From Clostridiales bacterium UBA4362 (GTDB lineage Bacteria > Bacillota > Clostridia > TANB77 > CAG-508): DNA of 17,099 nt. Position 1 is the first letter of the stretch. Each line of letters opens with the position of its first letter. The notes under the pieces were generated by a model. It worked only from the letters and a program-made list of their open reading frames with translations, was not told where the DNA came from and did no database searches. The position numbers and the translations under genes are program-made. This document shows positions 6,259-13,566 of this stretch, one piece after another. The DNA is taken from the NCBI GenBank assembly GCA_002393975.1, contig DGSM01000043.1, positions 1 to 17,099 of the forward strand. Reading direction: 5' to 3'.

Positions 6259-7068
6259 ATGGACAATATTTCAGAATTAACCAAAGGTCAACAAGAAGAA
6301 ACAAAACTTTTATTGGCTAGAGTTGAGGATAAGCTTAAGTTTGTTTCTTCACGCAAAAGATTTGCAAATACTGACTTTTTGGATTTGGCACAAAAGAAAG
6401 ACATAGAAGACTATTTGAAACAAAAGAAAATAAATTCATATATTTTTTATGGAGGATTTGAAGAAGCAGAGAGAACGATGCTTCTTCTTTTGCCTACGGA
6501 TGTTCCATATGATCCAATGCAAAATATTGATAAAACTTATGATCAAATAATGAAAATTATTAGAATAAAACTTCCTAAAGATTTATGGGGATCTTATGAT
6601 CATAAGATGTATCTTGGAGCATTAATGAAGCTTGGAATAGAACGTAAAAAAATAGGAGATATATTAGTTAGACCAGATGGCGCAGATATTATAGTTTCTA
6701 AAGATTTAGTAGATTTCTTAAAACAGAATTTAGCTGAGTTAACTAGATTTTCTAAATCAGAAATTGAAGATTTAAGCATTAAAGAAATAAACTATATTGC
6801 TCAAGAAAAGAAAATAATAAATATTAATGTACCTTCTATGAGATTAGATGCAATAGTAGGAGAACTAGCAAGAGTTTCTAGACAAGATGCAACAAGATTT
6901 CTTGAAGAGCAAAGAGTTTTTGTAGACTTTAAAGAAGAAATTCGTGGAACAAGACAAATTAAAGAAGGAAATGTAATTACAATTAGAGGTAAAGGTAGAT
7001 TCTATATTACTAAGATTTTAGGAACAACTAGAAGTGGAAGATATAGAATAGAAGTTGAGAAACCATAA
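6259..7068 (+). CDS. ylmH: YlmH-family S4-domain RNA-binding protein
   Basis: The 269 residues match the usual length of YlmH proteins. The N-terminal two thirds carry the YlmH-type fold, including the conserved-looking ALMKLGIERKKIGDILV segment (about 121-137). Residues about 195-250 form an S4 RNA-binding domain beginning MRLDAIVGELARVSR. In Bacillus subtilis YlmH binds the 50S subunit and can stand in for RqcP in ribosome-associated quality control; it is usually found in the divisome region. That genomic context is absent here, as its neighbours are an unknown gene and a tRNA-modification gene. GAAAGG precedes the ATG by 6 bases. A nearer ATG at 6246 is out of frame. Confidence 0.88.
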   Translation: MDNISELTKGQQEETKLLLARVEDKLKFVSSRKRFANTDFLDLAQKKDIEDYLKQKKINSYIFYGGFEEAERTMLLLLPTDVPYDPMQNIDKTYDQIMKIIRIKLPKDLWGSYDHKMYLGALMKLGIERKKIGDILVRPDGADIIVSKDLVDFLKQNLAELTRFSKSEIEDLSIKEINYIAQEKKIININVPSMRLDAIVGELARVSRQDATRFLEEQRVFVDFKEEIRGTRQIKEGNVITIRGKGRFYITKILGTTRSGRYRIEVEKP

Positions 7069-7091
7069 AGTCACGCAAACCTATATAGCAC

Positions 7092-7120
7092 TTGACTTTT
7101 ATGTTAACTGAGAATATAAT
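7092..7120 (+). promoter_or_regulatory. Promoter of the mtaB-alaS unit
   Basis: TTGACT (7092-7097), 17-base spacer, TATAAT (7115-7120), 32 bases before the mtaB ATG. It is a near-consensus vegetative promoter. Confidence 0.85.
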
Positions 7121-7152
7121 GTTACGAGTAAAAAATTATAAGGGATGTATCT

Positions 7153-8487
7153 ATGCGAAAAGTTCACTTTATTACATTAGGTTGCAAGACAAATCAGTAT
7201 GAAACAAATAGTATGGGACAATTACTTTTAAACTCAAACTATGAAGTAACTGATGGGAAAGCAGATATTTATATTATTAATACTTGCTCTGTAACTAATA
7301 TGGCTGAAAGAAAATCGAGAGAAATGATACGCCGTGCTAAAAGAGATAATCCGGACAGCACGGTTATTGCTTGTGGTTGTTATTCTCAAGTTGCCGGAAA
7401 AGAGCTAGAAAAGCTTGAAGAAATTGATTTAATAATTGGAACTAATGAAAAGAATAATTTAGTAACTATTTTAGATAATTATTTTGCTAAAAAGGAAGAT
7501 AAAAAACTATTAGTAACAGATGTAATGCATGATGAGGAATACTTAGATTTTGGTTCTACAACTTATACTGAACTTACAAGAGCAATAGTAAAGATTCAAG
7601 ATGGATGTGATAGATTTTGTTCATATTGTATTATCCCTTATGCTAGAGGAAAAGTTAGATCAAGAAAACCTGAATCAGTAATTAAAGAAGTTGAAGAAAT
7701 TGCTAAAAATGGTTATAAGGAAATTGTAATAACAGGAATTCACTTAGCTTCTTATGGAAAAGATTTTAAAGATGATACTTATAATGATAAAGACGACTTA
7801 CACTCTGGAAATTATAGATTAATTGACTTGCTCGAAGAACTAAATAACGTAAAAGGAATTGAAAGAATTAGATTAGGATCTATTGAGCCTAAATGGGTAA
7901 ATAAAGATATAGTAGATAGATTAAGTAAAATAGAGAAGATTTGCCATCAATTTCATTTATCACTTCAAAGTGGATGTGATAAGACTCTAGCGAGAATGAA
8001 TAGAAGATATACAACAAAAGAGTTTGAAGAAAGTGTAAATCTTTTAAGAGAAGCTTTTCCTGATGTTAAACTTACAACTGATGTTATTGTTGGATTTCCA
8101 GGAGAAACTGAGGAAGAGTTTGAAGAAACTTATAAGTTCTTGGAAAGAATTAAGTTTTATAAAATGCATGTGTTTAAATACTCAATAAGAAGCGGAACAA
8201 AGGCAGAGAAAATGCCAAATCAAGTTAGTCCTGAAGTGAAAGAAACGAGAAGTAAAAAGCTACTAGAACTATCTGATAAAAATGAGTATGAGTATAACAA
8301 AGAAGAACTAGGAAAAGAAACATTAGTACTTTTTGAAGAAAGAGAAGGAGATTTCTTTAAAGGACATAGTGCAAATTATTTATATATTAAGGTAAAAACT
8401 GACAAAGATATACAAAATAAAATGTTAAAAATAAAGATAACAGAAGCAAAAGAAAACCTTGATATAATTGGAGAAATCGTGGTATAA
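7153..8487 (+). CDS. mtaB: tRNA t6A37 methylthiotransferase MtaB
   Basis: A 444-residue radical-SAM enzyme that converts t6A at position 37 of ANN-decoding tRNAs to ms2t6A. The N-terminal methylthiotransferase domain supplies Cys11, Cys45 and Cys76 for the auxiliary iron-sulfur cluster, opening with the family signature TLGCKTNQYE. The radical-SAM CxxxCxxC is Cys152, Cys156 and Cys159 (GCDRFCSYC), and a TRAM-like C-terminus runs from about 375. The KTNQ opening and the length separate it from MiaB (i6A) and RimO (ribosomal protein S12). The gene has its own promoter. alaS follows after 32 bases, so the two probably form one translation-related operon. Confidence 0.93.
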   Translation: MRKVHFITLGCKTNQYETNSMGQLLLNSNYEVTDGKADIYIINTCSVTNMAERKSREMIRRAKRDNPDSTVIACGCYSQVAGKELEKLEEIDLIIGTNEKNNLVTILDNYFAKKEDKKLLVTDVMHDEEYLDFGSTTYTELTRAIVKIQDGCDRFCSYCIIPYARGKVRSRKPESVIKEVEEIAKNGYKEIVITGIHLASYGKDFKDDTYNDKDDLHSGNYRLIDLLEELNNVKGIERIRLGSIEPKWVNKDIVDRLSKIEKICHQFHLSLQSGCDKTLARMNRRYTTKEFEESVNLLREAFPDVKLTTDVIVGFPGETEEEFEETYKFLERIKFYKMHVFKYSIRSGTKAEKMPNQVSPEVKETRSKKLLELSDKNEYEYNKEELGKETLVLFEEREGDFFKGHSANYLYIKVKTDKDIQNKMLKIKITEAKENLDIIGEIVV

Positions 8488-8519
8488 TAGCCGCATAATT
8501 TTTAAGGAGAATATTTTAA

Positions 8520-10286
8520 ATGAAGGCAATTGATATTAGAAATAAATATTTAAAATTTTTTGAAAAACATAATCATAAAATTATTCCATCAGCACCATTG
8601 ATTCCAGAAAATGATTCATCAGTGCTATTTAATACTGCTGGAATGCAACCATTAGTTCCATATCTTTTAGGAGAAAAACATCCAGAAGGTACTAGACTAG
8701 CGGACTATCAAAAGTGTGTTAGAACTAATGATATAGATGAAGTTGGAGATAATAGACATTGCACATATTTTGAAATGCTTGGAAATTGGTCTTTAGGAGA
8801 CTATTTTAAAGATGAATCAATTGCTATGTCATTTGAATTATTAACTAAGGAATTAGAGATTCCAGTTGAGAAACTATTTGTTACAGTATTCGCAGGAGAT
8901 GAAGATTGTCCAAGAGATGAAGTTGCTGCAAATGCGTGGAAAAAAGTTGGAATACTTGATGGTCATATATATTATTATGGAAAAGATGACAACTGGTGGA
9001 TAGCTGGAGAAACAGGACCTTGTGGACCTGATACAGAGATTTTCTATGATACAGGAAAGCCTGCATGTGGACCTGATTGCCAACCTTCATGTGATTGTGG
9101 TAAATATGTGGAAATTTGGAACAATGTTTTCATGGAATTCTTTAAAGATGAAAATGGACATTATTCAAAACTTAAACAACACAATGTTGATACTGGAATG
9201 GGTCTTGAAAGAATCACTTTCATTTTACAAGGAAAAGAGACTGTATTTGATACAGAACTTTTTGCACCAGTTATTAAACAATTAGAAAAAATGCAAAAAG
9301 TTGATTCTATTTCTAGCAGAAGAATTGTTGCAGAACATCTTCGTTCAAGTATGATGATTATTAGTGATGGTGGAAGACCAAGCAATCTAGATAGAGGATA
9401 TGTTCTTCGTAGATTAATTAGAAGAATGATTAGACATTTAAATAAATTAGAGATAGATTTAAATGAATTAGGTAATCTAGTTGATTTATATATTGATACT
9501 CTTAAAGAAATGTATCCAGAACTTGATAAGAATAGAGATACTATAAAATCAGTAATCCTTGAAGAAAAAGATAAATTTGCTAAGACCTTAGAGAAGGGTG
9601 AAAGAGAATTTAATAAAGTTGCAGATAGATTAAAACAAGAAGGAAAAGATACAATTGATGTTAAAACATTATTTAATCTTTATGAAACTTATGGATTCCC
9701 ACCTGAGATTACTAAAGATCTAGCAGCTGAACAAGACTTAAAAGTTGATGATTCTGATTTTGAAAAATTGTTTAAAGAGCATCAAGAAAAATCTCGTATG
9801 GGATCAGATCAAAAATTCAAAGGAGGACTTGCTTCTTCTGGAGAAATTGAGACTAAATATCATACAGCAACACACCTTTTAAATGCTGCTTTAAAAATAG
9901 TTGTAAGTCCAGATTGTCATCAACAAGGATCAAATATTACTGCTGATAGAATGAGATTTGATTTTAATTGTGATCATAAATTGACAGATGAAGAAAAACA
10001 AAAACTTGAAGAATTAGTAAACAAATGGATTGAAGAAGATTTACCTGTTGAAGTTGAAACAATGAAAAAAGAAGAGGCTGTTAAGAGTGGAGCAGAATGT
10101 ATGTTCATTGAGAAATATCCAGATTTAGTTACTGTTTATTCTATTGGAAATAAAGGAAATATTATTTCTAAAGAATTATGTGGTGGACCTCATGTGAAAC
10201 ATACAGGTGAAATTGGACACTTTACTATTAAGAAAGAAGAGTCTTCTAGTGCAGGAGTTAGAAGAATTAAAGCTGTTATAGAATAA
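8520..10286 (+). CDS. alaS: Alanine--tRNA ligase, short form without C-Ala domain
   Basis: Charges tRNA-Ala. At 588 residues it is far shorter than the usual 870-880. The class II catalytic core is intact (TAGMQPLVPYLLG at 39-51, motif 2 region RHCTYFEMLGNWSLGDYF at 79-96, GMGLERI at 226-232). A cysteine cluster (Cys183, 187, 191, 193) sits inside the core and is probably a metal site. The editing domain is present with HxxxH (His448, His452) and Cys554/His558 (CGGPH). The chain ends just after the editing domain, so the DHHA1/C-Ala part is missing. No continuation is readable before the HIT gene, so this is a natural short form. AAGGAG precedes the ATG. The form resembles short AlaRSs of streamlined lineages; this is from memory. 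Confidence 0.92.
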   Translation: MKAIDIRNKYLKFFEKHNHKIIPSAPLIPENDSSVLFNTAGMQPLVPYLLGEKHPEGTRLADYQKCVRTNDIDEVGDNRHCTYFEMLGNWSLGDYFKDESIAMSFELLTKELEIPVEKLFVTVFAGDEDCPRDEVAANAWKKVGILDGHIYYYGKDDNWWIAGETGPCGPDTEIFYDTGKPACGPDCQPSCDCGKYVEIWNNVFMEFFKDENGHYSKLKQHNVDTGMGLERITFILQGKETVFDTELFAPVIKQLEKMQKVDSISSRRIVAEHLRSSMMIISDGGRPSNLDRGYVLRRLIRRMIRHLNKLEIDLNELGNLVDLYIDTLKEMYPELDKNRDTIKSVILEEKDKFAKTLEKGEREFNKVADRLKQEGKDTIDVKTLFNLYETYGFPPEITKDLAAEQDLKVDDSDFEKLFKEHQEKSRMGSDQKFKGGLASSGEIETKYHTATHLLNAALKIVVSPDCHQQGSNITADRMRFDFNCDHKLTDEEKQKLEELVNKWIEEDLPVEVETMKKEEAVKSGAECMFIEKYPDLVTVYSIGNKGNIISKELCGGPHVKHTGEIGHFTIKKEESSSAGVRRIKAVIE

Positions 10287-10334
10287 TTGTCGATATTTGC
10301 CACAAAAAAGCAAATTAATTATAAAAAAAGTATA

Positions 10335-10363
10335 TTGTAAAATTTTTCTATAAATGTTATAAT
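10335..10363 (+). promoter_or_regulatory. Promoter of the HIT hydrolase gene
   Basis: TTGTAA (10335-10340), 17-base spacer, TGT-extended TATAAT (10358-10363), about 30 bases before the ATG at 10394. Confidence 0.8.
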
Positions 10364-10393
10364 TAAAATGATTATGTGAAGAGGAGGAAGATA

Positions 10394-10729
10394 ATGGAAG
10401 ACGATTGCATTTTTTGTAAAATTATTAAAGGAGAGATTCCTTCAACTAAAGTTTACGAAGATGATAATGTAGTAGCTTTCAAGGATCTTCAGCCTATTGC
10501 ACCAATTCATGATTTAGTAATACCAAAAAAACATGTTCAAGATATTACAGGAGTAGATGATCCAGAGATGCTAGCTAATCTTTTACATGGAGTAAAAGAA
10601 GTTGCAAAAGCCGAAGGTATGGATGAAAAAGGTTTTAGACTTATTACTAATGTTGGAGAAGATGCAGGACAAGCAGTAATGCATTTACATATTCATGTTG
10701 TCGGTGGAGCAAAGCTTCCTACTAGATAA
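10394..10729 (+). CDS. HIT-family nucleotide hydrolase (HinT/PKCI type)
   Basis: 111 residues, the normal length for a bacterial Hint-type purine nucleoside phosphoramidase. The start DDCIFCKIIKGEIP is the family opening, with the CxxC pair at Cys5 and Cys8. The catalytic histidine triad is His97-Leu-His99-Ile-His101 in MHLHIHVVGG. It probably hydrolyses AMP-amidates or AMP-lysine from failed aminoacylation, which fits its place after a tRNA synthetase. I place the start at 10394 because an ATG at 10376 would lie upstream of the clear GAGGAGG binding site. The sortase gene follows after 53 bases and may be co-transcribed. Confidence 0.93.
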   Translation: MEDDCIFCKIIKGEIPSTKVYEDDNVVAFKDLQPIAPIHDLVIPKKHVQDITGVDDPEMLANLLHGVKEVAKAEGMDEKGFRLITNVGEDAGQAVMHLHIHVVGGAKLPTR

Positions 10730-10737
10730 TAAAATGG

Positions 10738-10770
10738 AAAGGAGACAAGAATTTTTAAATAAAAATTCTT
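10738..10770 (+). promoter_or_regulatory. Distant ribosome binding site followed by a perfect hairpin
   Basis: The only good Shine-Dalgarno for the sortase, AAAGGAG (10738-10744), ends 38 bases before its ATG. Between them AAGAATTTTT (10747-10756) and AAAAATTCTT (10761-10770) form a perfect 10-bp stem with an AAAT loop. Folding it shortens the effective spacing to about 14 bases. No start codon is available closer to the site. Confidence 0.6.
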
Positions 10771-10782
10771 TGGTAAAATAAT

Positions 10783-11481
10783 ATGAGTTTAAGTGAGAAA
10801 AAATTTAACAAAGTATTAACTGGAATATTAGTAGTTGTTGTAGTTGGTATAGTTCTAGTTGGAGCAGTATTTGGAAGAAGTATAGTAGAAAAGATTATTA
10901 AAAATAAAGAAGCACAAGAAGCTGTTAATGAATTTGATAACAGAATAGCTTCAAGAGCAACTAGATCTTCTACTTCTCAAAATGCTACTAATGAAGTTGA
11001 GAATTTAACTTTTGACCCAAATTTATTTGCTAATGAAACAACTCAAGAGCAATCAAGTAATAGCATAAGAGCTAAACAAACATATAAAGGATATGCAGTT
11101 GCAGGAAAAATTGAAATTCCTAAAACTAAATTAAATATGGTTGTTTTAGATAGATCTACTAAAGAATCTATGGAAATTGCTGTTGGTATAGCATACGGAC
11201 CAGGATTAAATAAAGTTGGAAATACTGTAATTCTAGGACATAACTACAGAAATGGAGATTTTTTCTCAGACAATGATAAAATAGAAGAAGGCGATCCAAT
11301 CTATATTACAGATTCAGAAACAGGAACCAAAGTTAAATATACTGTTTATAACAAATATGTAGCAGGTTCTGATGAATTTGATTATGCAACACGTGATACA
11401 GCTGGAAAGAGAGAAATATCACTTTCTACATGTACAGATGATGTTAAATCAAGATTAATCATCTGGGCAAAAGAAGATTAA
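10783..11481 (+). CDS. Sortase (transpeptidase), membrane-anchored
   Basis: A 232-residue class D/E-like sortase. A single N-terminal signal anchor lies at about 13-32, then a Ser/Thr/Asn-rich stalk to about 100, and the sortase fold from about 103. The catalytic triad is visible: His153 in LGHNYRNG, Cys217 in LSTCTDD and Arg224 in SRLIIWA. It should cleave sorting signals of surface proteins and join them to the cell wall or to pilus subunits. No LPxTG-like substrate gene is in the window, so this is an orphan, housekeeping-type sortase. Its start lies far from its Shine-Dalgarno, with a hairpin between them. A terminator follows directly. Confidence 0.92.
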   Translation: MSLSEKKFNKVLTGILVVVVVGIVLVGAVFGRSIVEKIIKNKEAQEAVNEFDNRIASRATRSSTSQNATNEVENLTFDPNLFANETTQEQSSNSIRAKQTYKGYAVAGKIEIPKTKLNMVVLDRSTKESMEIAVGIAYGPGLNKVGNTVILGHNYRNGDFFSDNDKIEEGDPIYITDSETGTKVKYTVYNKYVAGSDEFDYATRDTAGKREISLSTCTDDVKSRLIIWAKED

Positions 11482-11493
11482 TTTATAAAAATA

Positions 11494-11521
11494 AAGGAGC
11501 CTAGAAATAGGCTCCTTTTTG
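11494..11521 (+). terminator. Intrinsic terminator after the sortase
   Basis: AAGGAGCCTA (11494-11503) pairs with TAGGCTCCTT (11508-11517) over a GAAA tetraloop, followed by a T run. Confidence 0.92.
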
Positions 11522-11544
11522 TTCTTTAAGAAAGGGAAATAGAT

Positions 11545-12417
11545 ATGATTGACTTACATATGCATACAACTTATTCAGATGGAAAAGATAGTCTAAAAGA
11601 TGTTCTAAAGCAATGTGAAAAGGCTAATTTAAATTTGATTTCTATTACTGACCATAATACTGTTGATAGTTATTTTGAATTGGAAACTATAAATAAAGAT
11701 GATTATTATTCAGGGAATATTATGGTTGGTATTGAGCTTAATACTAAAGCAGGAGATATACCAATTGAACTTTTAGGATACAATATTGATTATAAAAAGA
11801 TGAAAGAATTACTAAAGCAAGTGTATATTCCTAAAAGTGAAAGTAATAGAATTGAGTTTGATAGATTAGTAGATAAATGCAAAAAATATGGAATTAAGTT
11901 AGATGATAATATAGATGATCTTTTTGATGAAAAAGAATTTGCTTCTAGTGTTATTAGGCCTAATATTATTAAACATGAAGAGAATCGTTCTAAAATAGAT
12001 GATGAAGCATGGAATAATGGAGGAGCTTTCTATAGAAAGTATTTATCTAATCCAAGTAGTCCGCTTTATCTTTCAATGTGCGATATTTTGCCAAGTATAG
12101 ATGTAGTAGCAGATATTATTAAAGAATGTGGTGGATTAGTTTTTGTTCCTCATATTTTTGAATATAGAGATAATTCTAAAAAGGTATTAGATATTTTATT
12201 AAAATCAAATAGAGTAGATGGTTTTGAATGTTATTATACTACTTTTTCTAAGGAACAACATGAATTTATAATGAATCTTTGTGATGAAAAAGGTTTATTT
12301 AAGTCTGGTGGTAGTGATTTTCATGGTAGTAGAAAGCCAGATACTTTTTTAGGAGTGGGACATGGAGATATGTCTATTCCAGATGATATTGCGAAGCCTT
12401 GGGCTAGACCAATTTAA
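11545..12417 (+). CDS. PHP-domain metal-dependent phosphoesterase
   Basis: A 290-residue protein of the polymerase-and-histidinol-phosphatase superfamily. The metal ligands are visible: His5 and His7 (LHMHTTYSDG), Asp12, Asp36-His37 (TDHNT), and the C-terminal Asp258-x-His260 (GGSDFHG). The closest known relatives act on nucleotides (RNase AM/TrpH-type 5'-3' exonuclease and 3',5'-bisphosphate phosphatases) or on histidinol phosphate. The short N-terminal HxH and GGSDFHG layout suits the TrpH-like group, but the substrate is not settled by sequence. AAAGGG lies before the ATG. I see no clear promoter in the 60 bases after the sortase terminator, so read-through may contribute. Confidence 0.88.
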   Translation: MIDLHMHTTYSDGKDSLKDVLKQCEKANLNLISITDHNTVDSYFELETINKDDYYSGNIMVGIELNTKAGDIPIELLGYNIDYKKMKELLKQVYIPKSESNRIEFDRLVDKCKKYGIKLDDNIDDLFDEKEFASSVIRPNIIKHEENRSKIDDEAWNNGGAFYRKYLSNPSSPLYLSMCDILPSIDVVADIIKECGGLVFVPHIFEYRDNSKKVLDILLKSNRVDGFECYYTTFSKEQHEFIMNLCDEKGLFKSGGSDFHGSRKPDTFLGVGHGDMSIPDDIAKPWARPI

Positions 12418-12436
12418 AAAGATAATCAAAAATATA

Positions 12437-12465
12437 TTGACATTAATAAAAAAATAGTCTAAAAT
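12437..12465 (+). promoter_or_regulatory. Promoter of the tRNA-His/tRNA-Gln pair
   Basis: Consensus TTGACA (12437-12442), 17-base spacer, TAAAAT (12460-12465), 20 bases before the tRNA-His 5' end. Confidence 0.85.
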
Positions 12466-12484
12466 ATATAAGTGCTAAGCAAAT

Positions 12485-12562
12485 GGTGGATTTGGCGTAG
12501 TTGGTTAACGCGCCAGTTTGTGGCACTGGAGATCGTGGGTTCGAATCCCACATTCCACCCCA
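12485..12562 (+). tRNA. tRNA-His (anticodon GUG)
   Basis: Full cloverleaf with the histidine-specific extra G at 12485 opposite discriminator C 12559, and encoded CCA (12560-12562). The anticodon arm CCAGT-TTGTGGC-ACTGG presents GUG. The T arm is GTGGG-TTCGAAT-CCCAC. The acceptor stem GTGGATT/ATTCCAC contains one T-T mismatch at pair 6-67. Confidence 0.95.
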
Positions 12563-12573
12563 TAATTTTATAT

Positions 12574-12648
12574 TGGGCTGTAGCCAAGCGGTAAGGCACA
12601 TGACTTTGACTCATGCATGCGGTAGTTCGAATCTACCCAGCCCAACCA
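12574..12648 (+). tRNA. tRNA-Gln (anticodon UUG)
   Basis: Acceptor TGGGCTG/CAGCCCA, D arm GCCAAGCGGTAAGGC, anticodon arm CATGA-CTTTGAC-TCATG presenting UUG, T arm GGTAG-TTCGAAT-CTACC, discriminator A and encoded CCA. It lies 11 bases after tRNA-His on the same transcript and decodes CAA/CAG. Confidence 0.96.
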
Positions 12649-12656
12649 AGGAAACG

Positions 12657-12698
12657 TTCCGTGAACTCTCAGAAACAAAGGGGTTCACGGAATTTTTT
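12657..12698 (+). terminator. Terminator of the tRNA operon
   Basis: TTCCGTGAAC (12657-12666) pairs with GTTCACGGAA (12683-12692), then six T. The outer stem TTCCGTG/CACGGAA followed by TTTTTTA recurs in the terminator at 13567. Confidence 0.9.
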
Positions 12699-12705
12699 AT
12701 CAAAT

Positions 12706-12727
12706 TAATGCAATTTTAATGCAACGC
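12706..12727 (+). repeat. 22-bp direct repeat, copy 1
   Basis: Two TAATGCAA words separated by TTT, followed by CGC. The same 22 bases recur exactly at 13525-13546. The internal period of 11 bases places the two words on the same face of the helix, as in a protein-binding or recombination arm site. Confidence 0.85.
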
Positions 12728-12884
12728 CAAAAACTTTGAAAGTATTGAAAAGACTATAATTGAACTAAAAGGATATCAAAAAAGAACCAGATTCGTACAC
12801 ACCAATGGTCTACGTGACTAGATTTATAGTCAAAGAGAGAAATAGTAATTTTTTATTTAAATAAAAATATAATTTTACAAAAAA
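12728..12884. other. Intergenic stretch with a possible coding remnant
   Basis: No intact gene. A frame from about 12770 to 12861 reads KDIKKEPDSYTPMVYVTRFI and further to a TAA, with more varied base composition than the surrounding DNA. It has no ribosome binding site. It may be a decayed gene fragment or chance. The remaining 20 bases are AT-rich leader DNA in front of the CIRCE element. Confidence 0.3.
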
Positions 12885-12911
12885 TTAGCACTCTACACTT
12901 GACATTGCTAA
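12885..12911 (+). promoter_or_regulatory. CIRCE operator (HrcA binding site)
   Basis: TTAGCACTC (12885-12893), 9 bases, then CATTGCTAA (12903-12911). The left arm is perfect and the right arm matches GAGTGCTAA at 7 of 9 positions. It overlaps the -35 box of the hsp20 promoter, the position expected for HrcA repression relieved by heat. Confidence 0.85.
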
Positions 12912-12926
12912 AAATAGTGATACAAT
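12899..12926 (+). promoter_or_regulatory. Promoter of hsp20
   Basis: TTGACA (12899-12904), 16-base spacer, TACAAT (12921-12926). The -35 sits inside the CIRCE element. Confidence 0.85.
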
Positions 12927-12930
12927 ATAA

Positions 12931-12985
12931 ATGTAATGAGAATTACATATATGTGCATACCCTTGATACAGAGTATCAACACATA
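12931..12985 (+). promoter_or_regulatory. Structured leader of hsp20
   Basis: At the predicted transcript start ATGTAAT (12931-12937) pairs with ATTACAT (12942-12948) over a GAGA loop. A second hairpin has TTGATAC (12963-12969) paired with GTATCAA (12973-12979), capped outside by TATGTG (12950-12955) with CACATA (12980-12985). The Shine-Dalgarno is not inside these stems, so this is more likely an mRNA-stability element or an operator than a classical thermometer. Confidence 0.5.
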
Positions 12986-13014
12986 AAAAATTATTTTGTA
13001 AAGGAGTGATTTTT

Positions 13015-13440
13015 ATGATGATGATACCAAGAAAAAGGAACGAATTTGATTTGTTCAGAGATTTTTTTGAAGGAGATGATTTCTTTCCAATTAGAAGAGA
13101 AAGTACAATAATGAAAACAGACATAAAAGAGAAAAAAGATAAATACATTCTCGAAATGGATCTTCCTGGATATGAAAAAGAAAACATTAACCTATCATTG
13201 AAAGATGGATATTTGGAAGTAACAGCTGAGGTTAAGAAAGAAGATGACAATGAAGAAAAGGACAAATTTATTCATAAGGAAAGATATTACGGACATTGCT
13301 CAAGAAGTTTTTATGTGGGAGAGCAAATTAAAGAAGAAGATGTAAATGCAGAATTTAAAAACGGTATATTAAAAATTTGTATTCCAAAAAAAGAAGAAAG
13401 AAAAGAACTTCCAAAAGCAAAACATATTGAAATTAAATAA
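13015..13440 (+). CDS. Small heat-shock protein, Hsp20/alpha-crystallin family
   Basis: A 141-residue ATP-independent holdase chaperone. The alpha-crystallin domain runs from about residue 32 to 124: DIKEKKDKYILEMDLPGY at its start and GILKICIPK (117-125) at its end. The C-terminal IEI at 138-140 is the IxI motif that docks into neighbouring subunits. AAGGAG at 13001-13006 sets the start at ATG 13015; the GTG at 13006 overlaps that site and is rejected. Three ATG codons lie in a row (13015, 13018, 13021). Control by HrcA is indicated by the CIRCE element over its promoter. It is monocistronic. Confidence 0.93.
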   Translation: MMMIPRKRNEFDLFRDFFEGDDFFPIRRESTIMKTDIKEKKDKYILEMDLPGYEKENINLSLKDGYLEVTAEVKKEDDNEEKDKFIHKERYYGHCSRSFYVGEQIKEEDVNAEFKNGILKICIPKKEERKELPKAKHIEIK

Positions 13441-13445
13441 TATTT

Positions 13446-13485
13446 ATAAGGAAATGGTTTTATATAGAATCATTTCCTTATTTAA
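13446..13485 (+). terminator. Terminator after hsp20
   Basis: ATAAGGAAATG (13446-13456) pairs with CATTTCCTTAT (13471-13481). The stem is long but AT-rich and the T run after it is interrupted, so efficiency is uncertain. Confidence 0.6.
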
Positions 13486-13524
13486 TATATAAATTACAAT
13501 TTATCGAGATAATTGATTAAAAAG

Positions 13525-13546
13525 TAATGCAATTTTAATGCAACGC
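13525..13546 (+). repeat. 22-bp direct repeat, copy 2
   Basis: Exact copy of 12706-12727. It lies 819 bases from the first copy in the same orientation. The flanks differ: here the related terminator is downstream, while at copy 1 it is upstream. Confidence 0.85.
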
Positions 13547-13566
13547 GGATGAACTTCTGTAAATTG

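Noticed and set aside
10287..10375. Frameshift hiding the rest of alanyl-tRNA synthetase
   Set aside because: No frame in this gap reads on as protein. It is AT-rich and holds the promoter of the next gene, so the synthetase really ends here.
12501..12719. Open reading frame across the tRNA genes
   Set aside because: It runs through both complete tRNA genes and their terminator and has no ribosome binding site. It is a shadow frame.
12931..12948. Fur or PerR box in the hsp20 leader
   Set aside because: It is a 7-4-7 inverted repeat with GAGA in the centre, not the 7-1-7 arrangement of Fur-family sites. A transcript-end hairpin explains it better.
13006..13014. GTG start for hsp20
   Set aside because: The GTG overlaps the AAGGAG ribosome binding site. 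ATG 13015 has correct spacing.
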